Shown here piece by piece: positions 9,104-17,486 of a stretch of DNA of 64,000 bases. Position numbers and translations under genes: made by a program. The notes under the pieces are model-generated. The model was given only the letters and a program-made list of their open reading frames with translations, did not search any database and had not been told where the DNA came from. The DNA is from Lysinibacillus fusiformis (lineage in GTDB: Bacteria; Bacillota; Bacilli; Bacillales_A; Planococcaceae). The stretch covers positions 2,914,001 to 2,978,000 of the forward strand of contig NZ_CP041696.1 of NCBI RefSeq assembly GCF_007362955.1, in the 5' to 3' direction. Each line of letters starts with the position of its first letter. Positions within the stretch are counted from its first letter, which is position 1.

Positions 9104-9204
9104 AGTTTAGCAATCATAAACTTTCAGAAAATGAAGTTTACTTTAACGAAACTTTTAGTTTACTAAAAACATTACTATTATACATAATAATAAAAAATTT
9201 GCAA
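9104..9204 (-). promoter_or_regulatory. Promoter and candidate operators of xre-potABCD
   Basis: On the minus strand TTGCAA (9199-9204) and TATAAT (9177-9182) with a 16-bp spacer form a good sigma-A promoter. Downstream in the leader are AGTTTA-N7-TAAACT (9104-9122) and AGTTTA-N7-GAAACT (9135-9153), 31 bp apart, and a further dyad TTTTAG-N4-CTAAAA (9153-9168). Repeated half-sites with fixed spacing downstream of the start point suggest repression by the adjacent XRE protein. Confidence 0.6.
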
Positions 9205-9343
9205 TCATTTTTGGTGAAAAAAATAGGATAATTTTCATAAAAAAAAGGCATAAGATTTCTGCCTAAGATTTTCGTGTATTCCAGTATAAATTTGTAAAAA
9301 GTAGAGAATAAATAAGATGTGGGATGATTTTGTTTGGGGATTT

Positions 9344-9449
9344 GACAAATATTTGTCTACATCCTTGAAACGATTAGTATGGCGAAGTGCACTTCGTTGA
9401 AAAACTACGATTTCTTTGCTATCGTAGAAGACGAGTTCGCATGTGCGAA
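9344..9449 (+). promoter_or_regulatory. Four consecutive dyads upstream of the peroxiredoxin gene
   Basis: In order there are GACAAATATTTGTC (9344-9357, a perfect palindrome overlapping a TTGACA), CGAAGTGCACTTCG (9383-9396, a perfect palindrome), CTACGAT-N9-ATCGTAG (9405-9427) and TTCGC-N4-GCGAA (9436-9449). The last three would form consecutive stem-loops in the 5' untranslated RNA, ending about 30 bp before the ribosome site. I see no recognisable PerR box. The rest of the 9205-9343 stretch is AT-rich without genes. Confidence 0.6.
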
Positions 9450-9489
9450 TGGAATAGTTAACTACATATTTATTCGGAGGGATTTAACA

Positions 9490-10032
9490 ATGGCAGAACG
9501 TATGGTAGGCAAACAAGCACCTAACTTCACAATGGAAGCAGTACTTCCAGACAAATCTTTTGGTAAAGTATCTTTAGAAGAAATTAAAGCACAAGACAAA
9601 TGGACTGTACTTTTCTTCTATCCAATGGACTTCACATTTGTATGTCCGACAGAAATTACGGCAATGAGCGATCGTTATGATGAGTTCGAAGACTTAGATG
9701 CAGAAGTTATCGGTGTTTCTACTGATACAATTCACACACACTTAGCATGGATTAACACTGACCGCACTCAAAATGGTCTTGGCGATTTAAAATATCCATT
9801 AGCTGCAGATACAAACCACGAAATTTCAAAAGAATATGGTGTGTTAATTGAAGAAGAAGGTATCGCACTACGCGGTTTATTTATTATCAGTCCAGAAGGC
9901 GAATTAAAATACCAAACAGTATTCGATAATAACATCGGCCGTGACGTAGATGAAACTTTACGTGTACTTCAAGCTTTACAAACTGGTGGTCTTTGCCCAG
10001 CAAACTGGCGCCCAGGTCAAGCTACTCTTTAA
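9490..10032 (+). CDS. ykuU: Typical 2-Cys peroxiredoxin (AhpC/YkuU type)
   Basis: The 180-aa enzyme reduces hydrogen peroxide and organic hydroperoxides. The peroxidatic cysteine is C52 in FTFVCPTE and the resolving cysteine is C169 in GGLCPANW, the signature of 2-Cys AhpC/Prx1-type peroxiredoxins. I chose the ATG at 9490, 8 bp after a strong GGAGGG; an in-frame extension to 9379 would run through the hairpin-forming leader. The downstream partner is the thioredoxin-like ykuV, as in B. subtilis, and may supply reducing power. Confidence 0.92.
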   Translation: MAERMVGKQAPNFTMEAVLPDKSFGKVSLEEIKAQDKWTVLFFYPMDFTFVCPTEITAMSDRYDEFEDLDAEVIGVSTDTIHTHLAWINTDRTQNGLGDLKYPLAADTNHEISKEYGVLIEEEGIALRGLFIISPEGELKYQTVFDNNIGRDVDETLRVLQALQTGGLCPANWRPGQATL

Positions 10033-10051
10033 TCTTAAAGTTAATAGTAGG

Positions 10052-10088
10052 TCCCCACGACAAGTTTGTGGGGATATTTATTCTTTTT
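10052..10088 (+). terminator. Hairpin with T-rich tail after ykuU
   Basis: TCCCCAC (10052-10058) and GTGGGGA (10068-10074) pair around a 9-nt loop, followed by a T-rich but interrupted stretch. It probably terminates part of the transcription, leaving less message for ykuV. Confidence 0.55.
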
Positions 10089-10177
10089 TAGCCGAAATCC
10101 CGTCTCTTTGGAAGAGTCGAGGTTTTCTATTATACAGAGGGAATCTAACGTATCCCTAAGGAATAAAGCTAAGCCTC

Positions 10178-10258
10178 CGGCGGATGTTGCGAATTTTTTT
10201 AGAATTTATCGAGTAAAATCTATAAAAATCCGGATGCAATTACGCCGAGACCGTAATT
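10178..10258. repeat. Imperfect palindrome element between ykuU and ykuV
   Basis: The segment 10178-10247 folds back on itself: the arm beginning CGGCGGATGTTGCG and reaching TTTTTTTAGA pairs imperfectly with TCTATAAAAATCCGG through ATTACGCCG. A second small hairpin AATTACG-N7-CGTAATT (10238-10258) overlaps its end. It has no coding potential. The size and structure fit a dispersed REP/MITE-like intergenic hairpin, but only one copy lies in this window, so that identity is an inference. Confidence 0.5.
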
Positions 10259-10280
10259 GATACAAAAGGGAGGATTTTTG

Positions 10281-10733
10281 ATGAAACTTCGTGAACAAAT
10301 GCCTGAACTTGCAGGTGCAACAACTTGGTTAAATGGAGAAGTGACAAAAGCAGATTTAGTTGGCGAAAAACCAACGTTAATTCACTTCTGGTCAGTTAGT
10401 TGCCATTTATGTAAAGAAGCAATGCCAGACGTGAACAATTTCCGTGATCAGTACAAAGATGAACTAAACGTTGTCGCGGTGCATATGCCACGTTCTGAGG
10501 CAGACACTGATTTAGAATCAATCAAAGCAGTAGCTGCGGAACATGACATCGTGCAACCAATCTTTGTCGATAACGAAATGAAGCTTACAGATGCATTCGA
10601 AAACCAATACGTACCAGCGTATTTTGTATTCGATAAAGACGGTCAGCTTCGTCATATGCAGGCTGGTGGAAGCGGTATGAAAATGCTAGAAAAACGCGTA
10701 AATCGTGTTCTAGATGAAATGCGTAACGCTTAA
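10281..10733 (+). CDS. ykuV: Thioredoxin-like thiol-disulfide oxidoreductase (YkuV)
   Basis: The 150-aa protein has the thioredoxin fold pattern: FWSVSCHLCKEAMP with the redox pair C41-H-L-C44, and the cis-proline strand QYVPAYFVFDKDG. It has no signal peptide, so it acts in the cytoplasm. The ATG at 10281 follows GGGAGG at good spacing; the in-frame TTG at 10257 has no ribosome site. YkuV-type proteins are dithiol reductants, and the pairing with the YkuU peroxiredoxin supports a joint peroxide-reduction role. Confidence 0.88.
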   Translation: MKLREQMPELAGATTWLNGEVTKADLVGEKPTLIHFWSVSCHLCKEAMPDVNNFRDQYKDELNVVAVHMPRSEADTDLESIKAVAAEHDIVQPIFVDNEMKLTDAFENQYVPAYFVFDKDGQLRHMQAGGSGMKMLEKRVNRVLDEMRNA

Positions 10734-10749
10734 GCATAATATTTACGAA

Positions 10750-10779
10750 GGCGGGGATATTAAAATCCTCGTCTTTTTT
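10750..10779 (+). terminator. Terminator after ykuV
   Basis: GGCGGGGAT and ATCCTCGTC pair (two G-T wobbles) and are followed by six Ts. Confidence 0.8.
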
Positions 10780-10874
10780 AGTAAGATAAAATGATGCAAT
10801 TAACTATTAATGGAACTTTGAAGACGTCCTCACATACGATAAACGTCTGACCATTTCTATATTTTGAATGGAGG

Positions 10875-10911
10875 TTTTCTAACTAGAATGTCGAAAAGAC
10901 CAGTTAGGAAA
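10875..10911 (+). promoter_or_regulatory. Stem-loop in the region upstream of ktrC
   Basis: TTTTCTAACTAG and CCAGTTAGGAAA pair around a roughly 13-nt loop, and an ACGTC/GACGT pair lies just upstream. No known riboswitch consensus is recognisable in 10780-11003, so I report only the structure. Confidence 0.4.
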
Positions 10912-11003
10912 CTTAGATTGACGAATAGTCTCTTGTTTTGACGATACATATGATAAAGAATACGTTAAACTATAAATAATTGTAGTTTTCGGAGGGATTT
11001 TTA

Positions 11004-11669
11004 ATGATGAAAAAAGAGTTTGCTGTCATTGGATTGGGCCGTTTCGGTGGTAGCATTGTTCGTGAATTAATGAGCCAGGGTGCACAAGTAATGGCGATTG
11101 ACAACTCCTCAGAGCGTGTGGACGAATTTGCTTCGATTGCCACTCAAGCTGTCATTGCAGATTCAACGGATGAGTCCGTATTAAATTCATTAGGCATTCG
11201 TAATTTTGAACATGTCATAGTGGCTATTGGCGAGAATATCCAAGCAAGTATATTGACGACCATTATATTAAAAGAGCTAGGTGTAGAACAGATTACAGTA
11301 AAAGCTCAAAATGACTATCATGAAAAAGTGTTGCGAAAAATTGGGGCAGATTTTGTGGTCCACCCTGAGCGCGACATGGGTATTCGTATTGCTAATAACA
11401 TGTTATCAAATACAGTACTCGATTATCTAGAGCTTTCTGATGAGCATTCCATCATGGAGTTAAAAGCGAATGATGCAATTGCAGGCTATTCCATTATGGA
11501 TCTTGATATTCGTGCAAAGTATGGCATTAACATTGTTGGTATTAAGCGTGGTTCAGATATCATTGTTTCACCACAAGCGAGCGATAAAATTTTGTTAGGC
11601 GATATTATGCTTCTTATAGGTGCGGACGTTGATATTAATCGTTTTGTGAAAAAGGCGATGAGAGAGTAA
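11004..11669 (+). CDS. ktrC: Potassium uptake regulatory protein KtrC (RCK/TrkA type)
   Basis: The 221-aa cytoplasmic protein has an N-terminal RCK domain with the Rossmann glycine motif GLGRFGG at residues 10-16 and a C-terminal RCK_C domain (about 135-218). Such proteins form octameric rings that gate a KtrB/KtrD membrane subunit; in Bacillus they bind ATP/ADP and, through RCK_C, cyclic di-AMP. The membrane partner is not in the window, which is usual for ktrC. GGAGGG precedes the ATG at 11004; the adjacent ATG at 11007 is an alternative. Confidence 0.92.
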   Translation: MMKKEFAVIGLGRFGGSIVRELMSQGAQVMAIDNSSERVDEFASIATQAVIADSTDESVLNSLGIRNFEHVIVAIGENIQASILTTIILKELGVEQITVKAQNDYHEKVLRKIGADFVVHPERDMGIRIANNMLSNTVLDYLELSDEHSIMELKANDAIAGYSIMDLDIRAKYGINIVGIKRGSDIIVSPQASDKILLGDIMLLIGADVDINRFVKKAMRE

Positions 11670-11809
11670 AAAGAAGGTGGTGTTTTGTGGTTTTTCATAC
11701 AATACGCCATCTTATCAAGGCTTTCATATAGTTAAAGTTGTTATCATAAAAAAATTGGTGACATTTATGCTTTATTTTCAAGAAAGCAGACGGGGAGTAG
11801 GTTTAGCAA

Positions 11810-14338
11810 ATGTTCAGTTTTCGAAAAGAGCCAATTTTTAAATTATTAAAAATCCTATTTCCAATAGTACTTTTAACGATAGCTGTCTATGAAATTCAAA
11901 AAACGATTAGTGGTGTAGATGTTAATTTACTTCGCTATGAAGTGAGTCAATTGAAAATATGGGAACTCTTACTGATCTTTTTCATTACAATCTGTGCAAT
12001 CACTCCGATGTTTTTCTATGATATTATTTTAGTAAAGATTATGGGCATCAAAATAAGAAAAAGAGTTCTGCTAAAGAATTCGTTTATTGTAAATACCTTT
12101 TCAAATCTTATTGGATTCGGTGGACTTGTCGGAATTTTTCTTCGTAAATACTTCTATTCAAAGTCTAATGCAGATAAGGAAGGTTTGCTAAAAAGTATAG
12201 CTTCCGTTACACTCTTTTATTTAAGCGGCATCTCTTTATTAACATGGACAATGTTTATGTTCTATTGGGATTTTCCGATTCTACAAGAAATACGTTGGTT
12301 ATCGATTGCAGTAATTATTGTTAGTTTATATTTTCCTGTTTTTGTTGGTATGCACACTATTCGTTTTAAAAAAAGGAATTTATTGTCGGTAAATGCAAAG
12401 TATTCTATTCAATTGATTGCTACCTCAGTAGCTGAATGGCTAGCCGTCTTTTTAGTTATAGGGTTATTAACTTTTATATTGGAGATACCGATTGGATTTT
12501 CTGAATTGTTCCCTATTTTTTTAATAGCCTCCTGTGCTGGAATAGTCAGTATGATACCTGGAGGAGTGGGGTCATTTGACCTTGTTTTTCTGTGGGGGAC
12601 TCAAAGTGTAGGTATTGCTGATGGAAAAGTACTTTTTCTATTAATTTTGTATCGGGTTGGCTATTTTGTTCTGCCTTTTTTGATTTCCTCTCTTTTATTT
12701 ATAAAAGAATATTGGGAACGTTGGAATCAATCTTGGGATGACTTGCCAAATGTTATTTTTCAAAAGCTTAGTCATACACTATTAACAATTTTAGTATTTG
12801 TGTCTGGTATTGTGTTATTGCTATCGGCATCGGTTCCAGGTGTATTAAGTCGACTAAAAATTGTACAGGATTTTTTATCATTACCCATTATGAATGTTTC
12901 TCATCAGTTGACTGTTGCTGCAGGTTTTATCCTTTTGGGATTATGCAGGGGAATTAAATACGAAGTAAAAAGAGCCTATCAGCTTGCAATCATTGTCCTA
13001 ATAAGTGCAGCTCTGTTTTCTATTAGTAAAGGCTTTGATTATGAAGAAGCCATCTTTTTACTCATTGTAACAGGGTTACTTATAGCGTCAAAAAAACAAT
13101 TTTACCGTGAGAGTTATGTTTTAACATGGGGAATCGTGTTGTTTGACCTTGCTGCTGTAGCATTCATTACTTCAATGTATTTACTTATTGGGTATGTGAA
13201 CTTGCCCACTGCAAAAATACATTTTCCAACTGTCGTACAGGATTATATGATTACTGACTACCATGATTTATTTTTTAGTGCAATTATCGGCATAGTGATA
13301 GCGATTGTAATTTTTTATATCGGCTATTTTATCCGTACACCTAAGAAGATGGTAAAACTATTATCAATAGAGCAAGAAGAAAAAATCCAAAAGCACCTGA
13401 TGGCCTATAAAGGGACAGAATTTTCACATTTAATTTTTTTACATGATAAATTCGTTCACTGGAATAAAAATGAGACAGTACTGTTTTCTTATCAAATATA
13501 TGCAGATAAAATCGTTGTGCTTGGAGATCCAGTAGGAAAAGAGTCTGATTTTTCTTCAGCCATACAGGAGTTTTTGGAATTAGCAGATTGTCATGGTTAT
13601 ACACCAGTTTTTTATGAAATAAACAATAAAATTTTTCCCTCGTTACATGAACATGGTTATAGTTTTTTTAAGCTCGGTGAGGAAGCCTTTGTAGATTTAG
13701 AAAAATTCACATTTTCAGGAAAAGTGATGAAGGGATTTCGAGCAATCAAAAATAAATTTGAACGAGAAAACTATACGGTGGATGTATTGAGCCCTCCACA
13801 CTCATCGAAAGTAATGAATGAACTAGGAGCAGTTTCAACGAAATGGCTGCAAGGACGGGCAGAGAAAGGATACTCTCTTGGTTTTTTTGATGCAAACTAC
13901 TTGAATACGTCAAAAATTGCTGTGTTAAAGGGTACACAAGGAATCATTGGCTTTGCTAGTCTAATGCCAATGTATGATAATGGTGAAAAAATTTCCGCGG
14001 ATCTTATGCGTTACAATCCAGGAGCACCGTCTGGAACAATGGATTTCCTTTTACTATCACTATTCGAATGGGCAAAAGAAGAAGGATATCGTGTCTTCAA
14101 TTTGGGGATGTCTCCATTATCAAATGTTGGCCAATCTAGATATTCCTTTTTAAGTGAAAAAATTGCCGCACAAATATTTTTACATGGTCAGCACTTCTAT
14201 CATTTCAAAGGATTAAAAAACTTCAAATTAAAATACGCAGATATTTGGGAACCAAAGTATGTAGCATATCAAAAAAAATCATCGTTGACATTTACAATGG
14301 CGCAAATCACGCTATTGATTGGCAGTAAAAGAAAATAA
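11810..14338 (+). CDS. mprF: MprF, lysyl-phosphatidylglycerol synthase/flippase
   Basis: The 842-aa protein has the full MprF layout. An N-terminal membrane half with about 14 helices (to about residue 515) acts as the lipid flippase, and a soluble C-terminal DUF2156 synthase domain follows (HLIFLHDKFVHWNKNETVLFSYQ and VFNLGMSPLSNVGQ near the end). It transfers an amino acid, usually lysine, from aminoacyl-tRNA to phosphatidylglycerol and moves the product to the outer leaflet, lowering the negative surface charge and protecting against cationic peptides. A GGGGAG lies 12 bp before the ATG. It appears monocistronic. Confidence 0.93.
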   Translation: MFSFRKEPIFKLLKILFPIVLLTIAVYEIQKTISGVDVNLLRYEVSQLKIWELLLIFFITICAITPMFFYDIILVKIMGIKIRKRVLLKNSFIVNTFSNLIGFGGLVGIFLRKYFYSKSNADKEGLLKSIASVTLFYLSGISLLTWTMFMFYWDFPILQEIRWLSIAVIIVSLYFPVFVGMHTIRFKKRNLLSVNAKYSIQLIATSVAEWLAVFLVIGLLTFILEIPIGFSELFPIFLIASCAGIVSMIPGGVGSFDLVFLWGTQSVGIADGKVLFLLILYRVGYFVLPFLISSLLFIKEYWERWNQSWDDLPNVIFQKLSHTLLTILVFVSGIVLLLSASVPGVLSRLKIVQDFLSLPIMNVSHQLTVAAGFILLGLCRGIKYEVKRAYQLAIIVLISAALFSISKGFDYEEAIFLLIVTGLLIASKKQFYRESYVLTWGIVLFDLAAVAFITSMYLLIGYVNLPTAKIHFPTVVQDYMITDYHDLFFSAIIGIVIAIVIFYIGYFIRTPKKMVKLLSIEQEEKIQKHLMAYKGTEFSHLIFLHDKFVHWNKNETVLFSYQIYADKIVVLGDPVGKESDFSSAIQEFLELADCHGYTPVFYEINNKIFPSLHEHGYSFFKLGEEAFVDLEKFTFSGKVMKGFRAIKNKFERENYTVDVLSPPHSSKVMNELGAVSTKWLQGRAEKGYSLGFFDANYLNTSKIAVLKGTQGIIGFASLMPMYDNGEKISADLMRYNPGAPSGTMDFLLLSLFEWAKEEGYRVFNLGMSPLSNVGQSRYSFLSEKIAAQIFLHGQHFYHFKGLKNFKLKYADIWEPKYVAYQKKSSLTFTMAQITLLIGSKRK

Positions 14339-14420
14339 GTTATGAATAAAATGTTTTAAAAATCAAAGTGGACAAGTATTATGATATGTATTTTATGCAT
14401 GCTCAACAATAGTTTCTTAA

Positions 14421-14465
14421 GAAGAAGCGTCATCTTTTCCATGACGGCTTCTTCTTTTTTTTGAT
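14421..14465 (+). terminator. Terminator after mprF
   Basis: GAAGAAGC-GTCAT and ATGACGGCTTCTTC form a stem with one bulge, followed by seven Ts. Confidence 0.8.
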
Positions 14466-14595
14466 GAAATACCGACGAAATATAAAGTGACCTTAAGTTA
14501 ATTTTAGAACATATGACATAAAATTTGTAAATATAGATTTGATTTTCCATAATGGCTTTGTGATAATAAAGAAAATTAAAAATGTGAGGTTAACA

Positions 14596-15123
14596 ATGAT
14601 ATTTTCTAAGAACTGCAGGATTGAGCTATTGGAGCATGAGCATTATGACGACATTTACTCGCTTTATTCTAATAAGAGTGTCAGAACTTACCTTGGTGGT
14701 GTTCCAGAAAAAAACGAGATAGACGCTTCATTTAAAAGAATGTTATCTTCTCCAATTCCTAATACATTCTTCTATATTACGTTAAAGGCAACGAAAGAAT
14801 TTATTGGGCTAGTGTCTATTGATGAATATCATGAGAAAGAAATATATGAGCTATCTTATCAATTTTTACCACAGTATTGGGGCAAGGGGTATGCTTTTGA
14901 AGTTCTTTCCGAAGTAAGGGACTATGGGATTTATCGTTTGAAATTAACGCACTTGGTGGCAGAAACGCAGACGGCAAATATCGCGTCCTGTCGTTTACTT
15001 GAAAAATTGGGGATGCAAAAAATAAAGGAATTAGAAAGGTTCGGTCAAACTCAAGCCGTTTATGAATTAAGGGGAAATCTCTTTTATAAAGATTTAGAAC
15101 GAAAGGAGACCGAAATATGCTAA
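14596..15123 (+). CDS. GNAT-family N-acetyltransferase (RimJ/RimL-like)
   Basis: This 175-aa protein has the Acetyltransf_3 pattern: FIGLVSIDEYHEKEIYELSYQFLPQYWGKGYAFEVL, where the acetyl-CoA loop is Q-Y-W-G-K-G-Y-A, then NIASCRLLEKLGMQKI. It probably acetylates an amino group of a protein N-terminus or small molecule; the substrate cannot be predicted. The ATG at 14596 with a GTGAGG ribosome site is preferred to an in-frame start 57 bp upstream. It overlaps the next acetyltransferase gene by 7 bp, so the two are co-translated. Confidence 0.85.
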   Translation: MIFSKNCRIELLEHEHYDDIYSLYSNKSVRTYLGGVPEKNEIDASFKRMLSSPIPNTFFYITLKATKEFIGLVSIDEYHEKEIYELSYQFLPQYWGKGYAFEVLSEVRDYGIYRLKLTHLVAETQTANIASCRLLEKLGMQKIKELERFGQTQAVYELRGNLFYKDLERKETEIC

Positions 15124-15611
15124 TTAGAGAAGCGAGACTAGAAGACGCTGAAGGAATCATTACTGTGATGAAAAATGCGGAAGAATCTAATTTCATGTTA
15201 TTCAGTCCTGGCGAACGAAAGCTAAAACCCGAACAACTTGTTGTATTCATAGAAAAAATTAGTAAAAAGTTCAATTCGGCATTATTCATTGCTGAAGTAG
15301 AAAATAAAATTGTAGGTTATTTAATTGTTCAAGGAGATACTCCGTCTAGAATCGCCCATCGAGCTTATATTGTGATTGGTATCCACAGTGATTTTAGAGG
15401 TAGAGGAATGGGTACAGCATTATTTAGCAAATTAGATGACTGGGCAAAAGACAAGGCCATGCAACGTCTAGAACTTACGGTTATGGTAGAAAATACAGCA
15501 GGCATTGCATTATATAAAAAAATGGGCTTCGAGATAGAAGGGACAAAGCGGCATTCTTTACATGTCGATGGTAGCTATGTTGATGAATATTATATGTCAA
15601 AGTTACTGTAA
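15117..15611 (+). CDS. GNAT-family N-acetyltransferase
   Basis: The 164-aa protein has a clear GNAT fold: IAHRAYIVIGIHSDFRGRGMGTALFSKL holds the acetyl-CoA motif R-G-R-G-M-G, and VENTAGIALYKKMGFEIEGTKRHS is the motif B region. The family resembles PhnO/PA4866-like and general protein or small-molecule acetyltransferases. The ATG at 15117 lies inside the end of the preceding gene with AAAGGAGACC as ribosome site. The substrate is unknown. Confidence 0.87.
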   Translation: MLIREARLEDAEGIITVMKNAEESNFMLFSPGERKLKPEQLVVFIEKISKKFNSALFIAEVENKIVGYLIVQGDTPSRIAHRAYIVIGIHSDFRGRGMGTALFSKLDDWAKDKAMQRLELTVMVENTAGIALYKKMGFEIEGTKRHSLHVDGSYVDEYYMSKLL

Positions 15612-15661
15612 AATTAAGCGTAATGCTATAACAAAACCTGTAAGTTGTAGTTTAAGAAATC

Positions 15662-15707
15662 GCCCCATCAAGCTCTGTAAATACAGATTTTATGGGGCAA
15701 ATTTTTT
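15662..15707 (+). terminator. Terminator after the acetyltransferase pair
   Basis: GCCCCAT (15662-15668) and ATGGGGC (15692-15698) close a loop that itself contains a small CTGTA/TACAG stem. A run of six Ts follows. The rest of 15708-15898 has no gene. Confidence 0.75.
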
Positions 15708-15898
15708 CTATTAAAAAGTGAATAACGCTTATCTGTGGCGGATGTATCTTTTGTTGTTTTTGCTTTGTTTTTCTCATCCTTCACCTTGTCATTTAATTCT
15801 TCTTAGCTATCTTCAATCACCTCTTACCTATCACATTCACTCATTTCATAGAGTTTAAACATGCTAGATTAAGTAAATAGCAATAAAAGAACAATCTT

Positions 15899-17143
15899 TT
15901 AGTCGCTTGTATTATTTGAAGTCGGTTTACCAGCTGCGAGTAATACCTTACTACCAAGTAAGAAAAATCCTAGTATAAATAATAGTGCGCCTGTACCTAT
16001 AAGTAACCATTCAATAGCAATCATATCAGCGATTGGTCCAAAAATCAGCATCCCTAAAGGCATCATAGATGTTGAAATCATACCAAGCACACCAAAAACT
16101 CTGCCTAAATAATCACCCTCAATCTTTTCTTGTAGCAAAACTGTGGCAGGTGTATTGAAGATAGGCATTGAGATTCCTGTAATCGCCATAAAGACAAGGT
16201 ACAATGAAAAAACTGGAATGATACCAAGAACAACCGTGCAGGCACCAAATAATAATGTTGCAAATGTCATTGTATGCACTTTGTTTTTAAAGCCACCCCA
16301 TGAAGCCATTAATATGCCACCGATCAGCATACCCAAGGCAAATGTAATTTCGATAGCTGTTAAACGCCAAACATCATTACCAAAGCTACGTGTCACCTGT
16401 AATGGAGTCAAGAATGCGGCTGGTGCTGCAAGTATCATGAAGAATGCAAAAAATATAAAGAATTTTTTTAAGAAATTATGTTCTTTAATATACGTAAATC
16501 CTTGTTTCATATCACTAAAATAACCTGTAGTTTGCTTTTGTGCTGCTTTGGCATGGACTGGAATATGCAAAAAGAACAGCAATGTACTAATTGCAATTGC
16601 AGCTGTAATGACATCGATAAAGAAAATCGATTCGAGCGAAGCTTGCGTCAATAATGCGCCACTAGCCATCGGAGAGATAATCATCACAAACGCTTGAATA
16701 CTACCATTTGTGCCGTTTACTTTCATTAGTTTATCTTCAGGTACAATTTGTGGAAGAATTGCACCGACTGCAGGTGTTTGAATGCCAGCACCTATTGCGC
16801 GAATGGCAGATATGGTAAATAGCAACCAAAGTGAATCATAGCCCAATAAAAATAATATAGCTAACAGAAGTGTGGACAGGGCAATCATACCATCAGCCAA
16901 AATGATTAACCATTTGCGATTATAACGATCCGCCCAAACACCAGCAATTGGTGACAGGAAGAAAGTAGGTAAGAAACCGCAAATGATAGAAATTGTCATC
17001 ATGACACCTGATTGTGTACTTAACGTGATGTACCACGTGATGGCATATTGTACGAGGGAAGAACCAAAAAGTGAGATGGTTTGGCTTCCTAAAAAAAGGG
17101 TAATGTTCCTTTTCCAATTTTCCATTGCATTTGTTTGTGTCAT
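15899..17143 (-). CDS. MFS efflux pump of the Mef (macrolide efflux) type
   Basis: The 414-aa protein with 12 helices shares the Mef(A)-like framework: the opening ENWKRNITLFLGSQ, the loop SPIAGVWADRYNRKWLIILADG, LPQIVPEDKLMKVNG, and near the C-terminus LLQEKIEGDYLGRVFGVLG. Mef proteins are proton-driven exporters of macrolides, but family members export many drugs, so the substrate is inferred. I prefer the ATG at 17143 to the TTG one codon earlier; AAAGGA is 10 bp upstream. Between a good promoter (17562-17590) and the gene lies a leader of about 410 nt with a 13-codon peptide and two intrinsic terminators, the architecture of antibiotic-induced attenuation. Confidence 0.85.
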   Translation of the reverse strand: MTQTNAMENWKRNITLFLGSQTISLFGSSLVQYAITWYITLSTQSGVMMTISIICGFLPTFFLSPIAGVWADRYNRKWLIILADGMIALSTLLLAILFLLGYDSLWLLFTISAIRAIGAGIQTPAVGAILPQIVPEDKLMKVNGTNGSIQAFVMIISPMASGALLTQASLESIFFIDVITAAIAISTLLFFLHIPVHAKAAQKQTTGYFSDMKQGFTYIKEHNFLKKFFIFFAFFMILAAPAAFLTPLQVTRSFGNDVWRLTAIEITFALGMLIGGILMASWGGFKNKVHTMTFATLLFGACTVVLGIIPVFSLYLVFMAITGISMPIFNTPATVLLQEKIEGDYLGRVFGVLGMISTSMMPLGMLIFGPIADMIAIEWLLIGTGALLFILGFFLLGSKVLLAAGKPTSNNTSD

Positions 17144-17168
17144 CAAAAATCATTCCTTTCAGTTCAAT

Positions 17169-17195
17169 AAAAAAACACAGGGTATCTGCCTGTGC
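17169..17195 (-). terminator. Second attenuator terminator in the Mef-like pump leader
   Basis: On the minus strand GCACAGG and CCCTGTG form a stem with loop CAGATA or similar, followed by seven Ts. It ends just upstream of the pump's ribosome site, so it would block the gene unless read through. Confidence 0.85.
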
Positions 17196-17368
17196 TAAGA
17201 GTAAGTGGGGGAGGGCGCATGAAATTACCTAAATATGCTTATAAATTCAAAATAATCGGTCATTCAAACAAAAAATTTCATCTGAAATAAATTTGATCGA
17301 ACTTTTGTTGTTCAATCAAAAAATAGCCAGTTTAATTTTTTAACATTCATTTTAGATTTAAAGACAAC

Positions 17369-17398
17369 AAAAAAGAGGGTGATATTAGCCCTCTTTTT
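17369..17398 (-). terminator. First attenuator terminator in the Mef-like pump leader
   Basis: On the minus strand AAAAAGAGGG and CCCTCTTTTTT pair around an 8-10 nt loop. It lies about 90 nt after the leader-peptide stop codon. The A-rich other side makes it look bidirectional, but no plus-strand gene precedes it. Confidence 0.85.
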
Positions 17399-17486
17399 AC
17401 ATAAACGTAAAACGAAAATTTTCCTAAAAATAGGTAGACCAATCCCATTTACTCTGCACAGTAGGCAAAGCTTTGAACGTATTCAA

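Noticed and set aside
9239-9268. Short AGGCA/TGCCT hairpin with a T run on the minus strand upstream of xre
   Set aside because: The stem is only about five base pairs and no transcript is expected to reach it; not listed as a terminator.
10934-10990. Possible ktrC promoter around TTGACG and TATAAA
   Set aside because: The spacing between the two boxes is far outside the normal range.
10780-11003. Possible cyclic di-AMP riboswitch ahead of ktrC
   Set aside because: Known Ktr genes can have such a switch, but none of the conserved ydaO aptamer words are visible here.
11670-11809. Imperfect hairpin between ktrC and mprF
   Set aside because: Several mismatches and no T run on the plus strand; possible read-through region rather than a clear terminator.
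15720-15840. Lys/Asp-rich minus-strand reading (EELNDKVKDEKNKAK) between the acetyltransferases and the Mef-like pump
   Set aside because: It contains in-frame stops and has no ribosome site; could be a decayed gene but the evidence is too thin.
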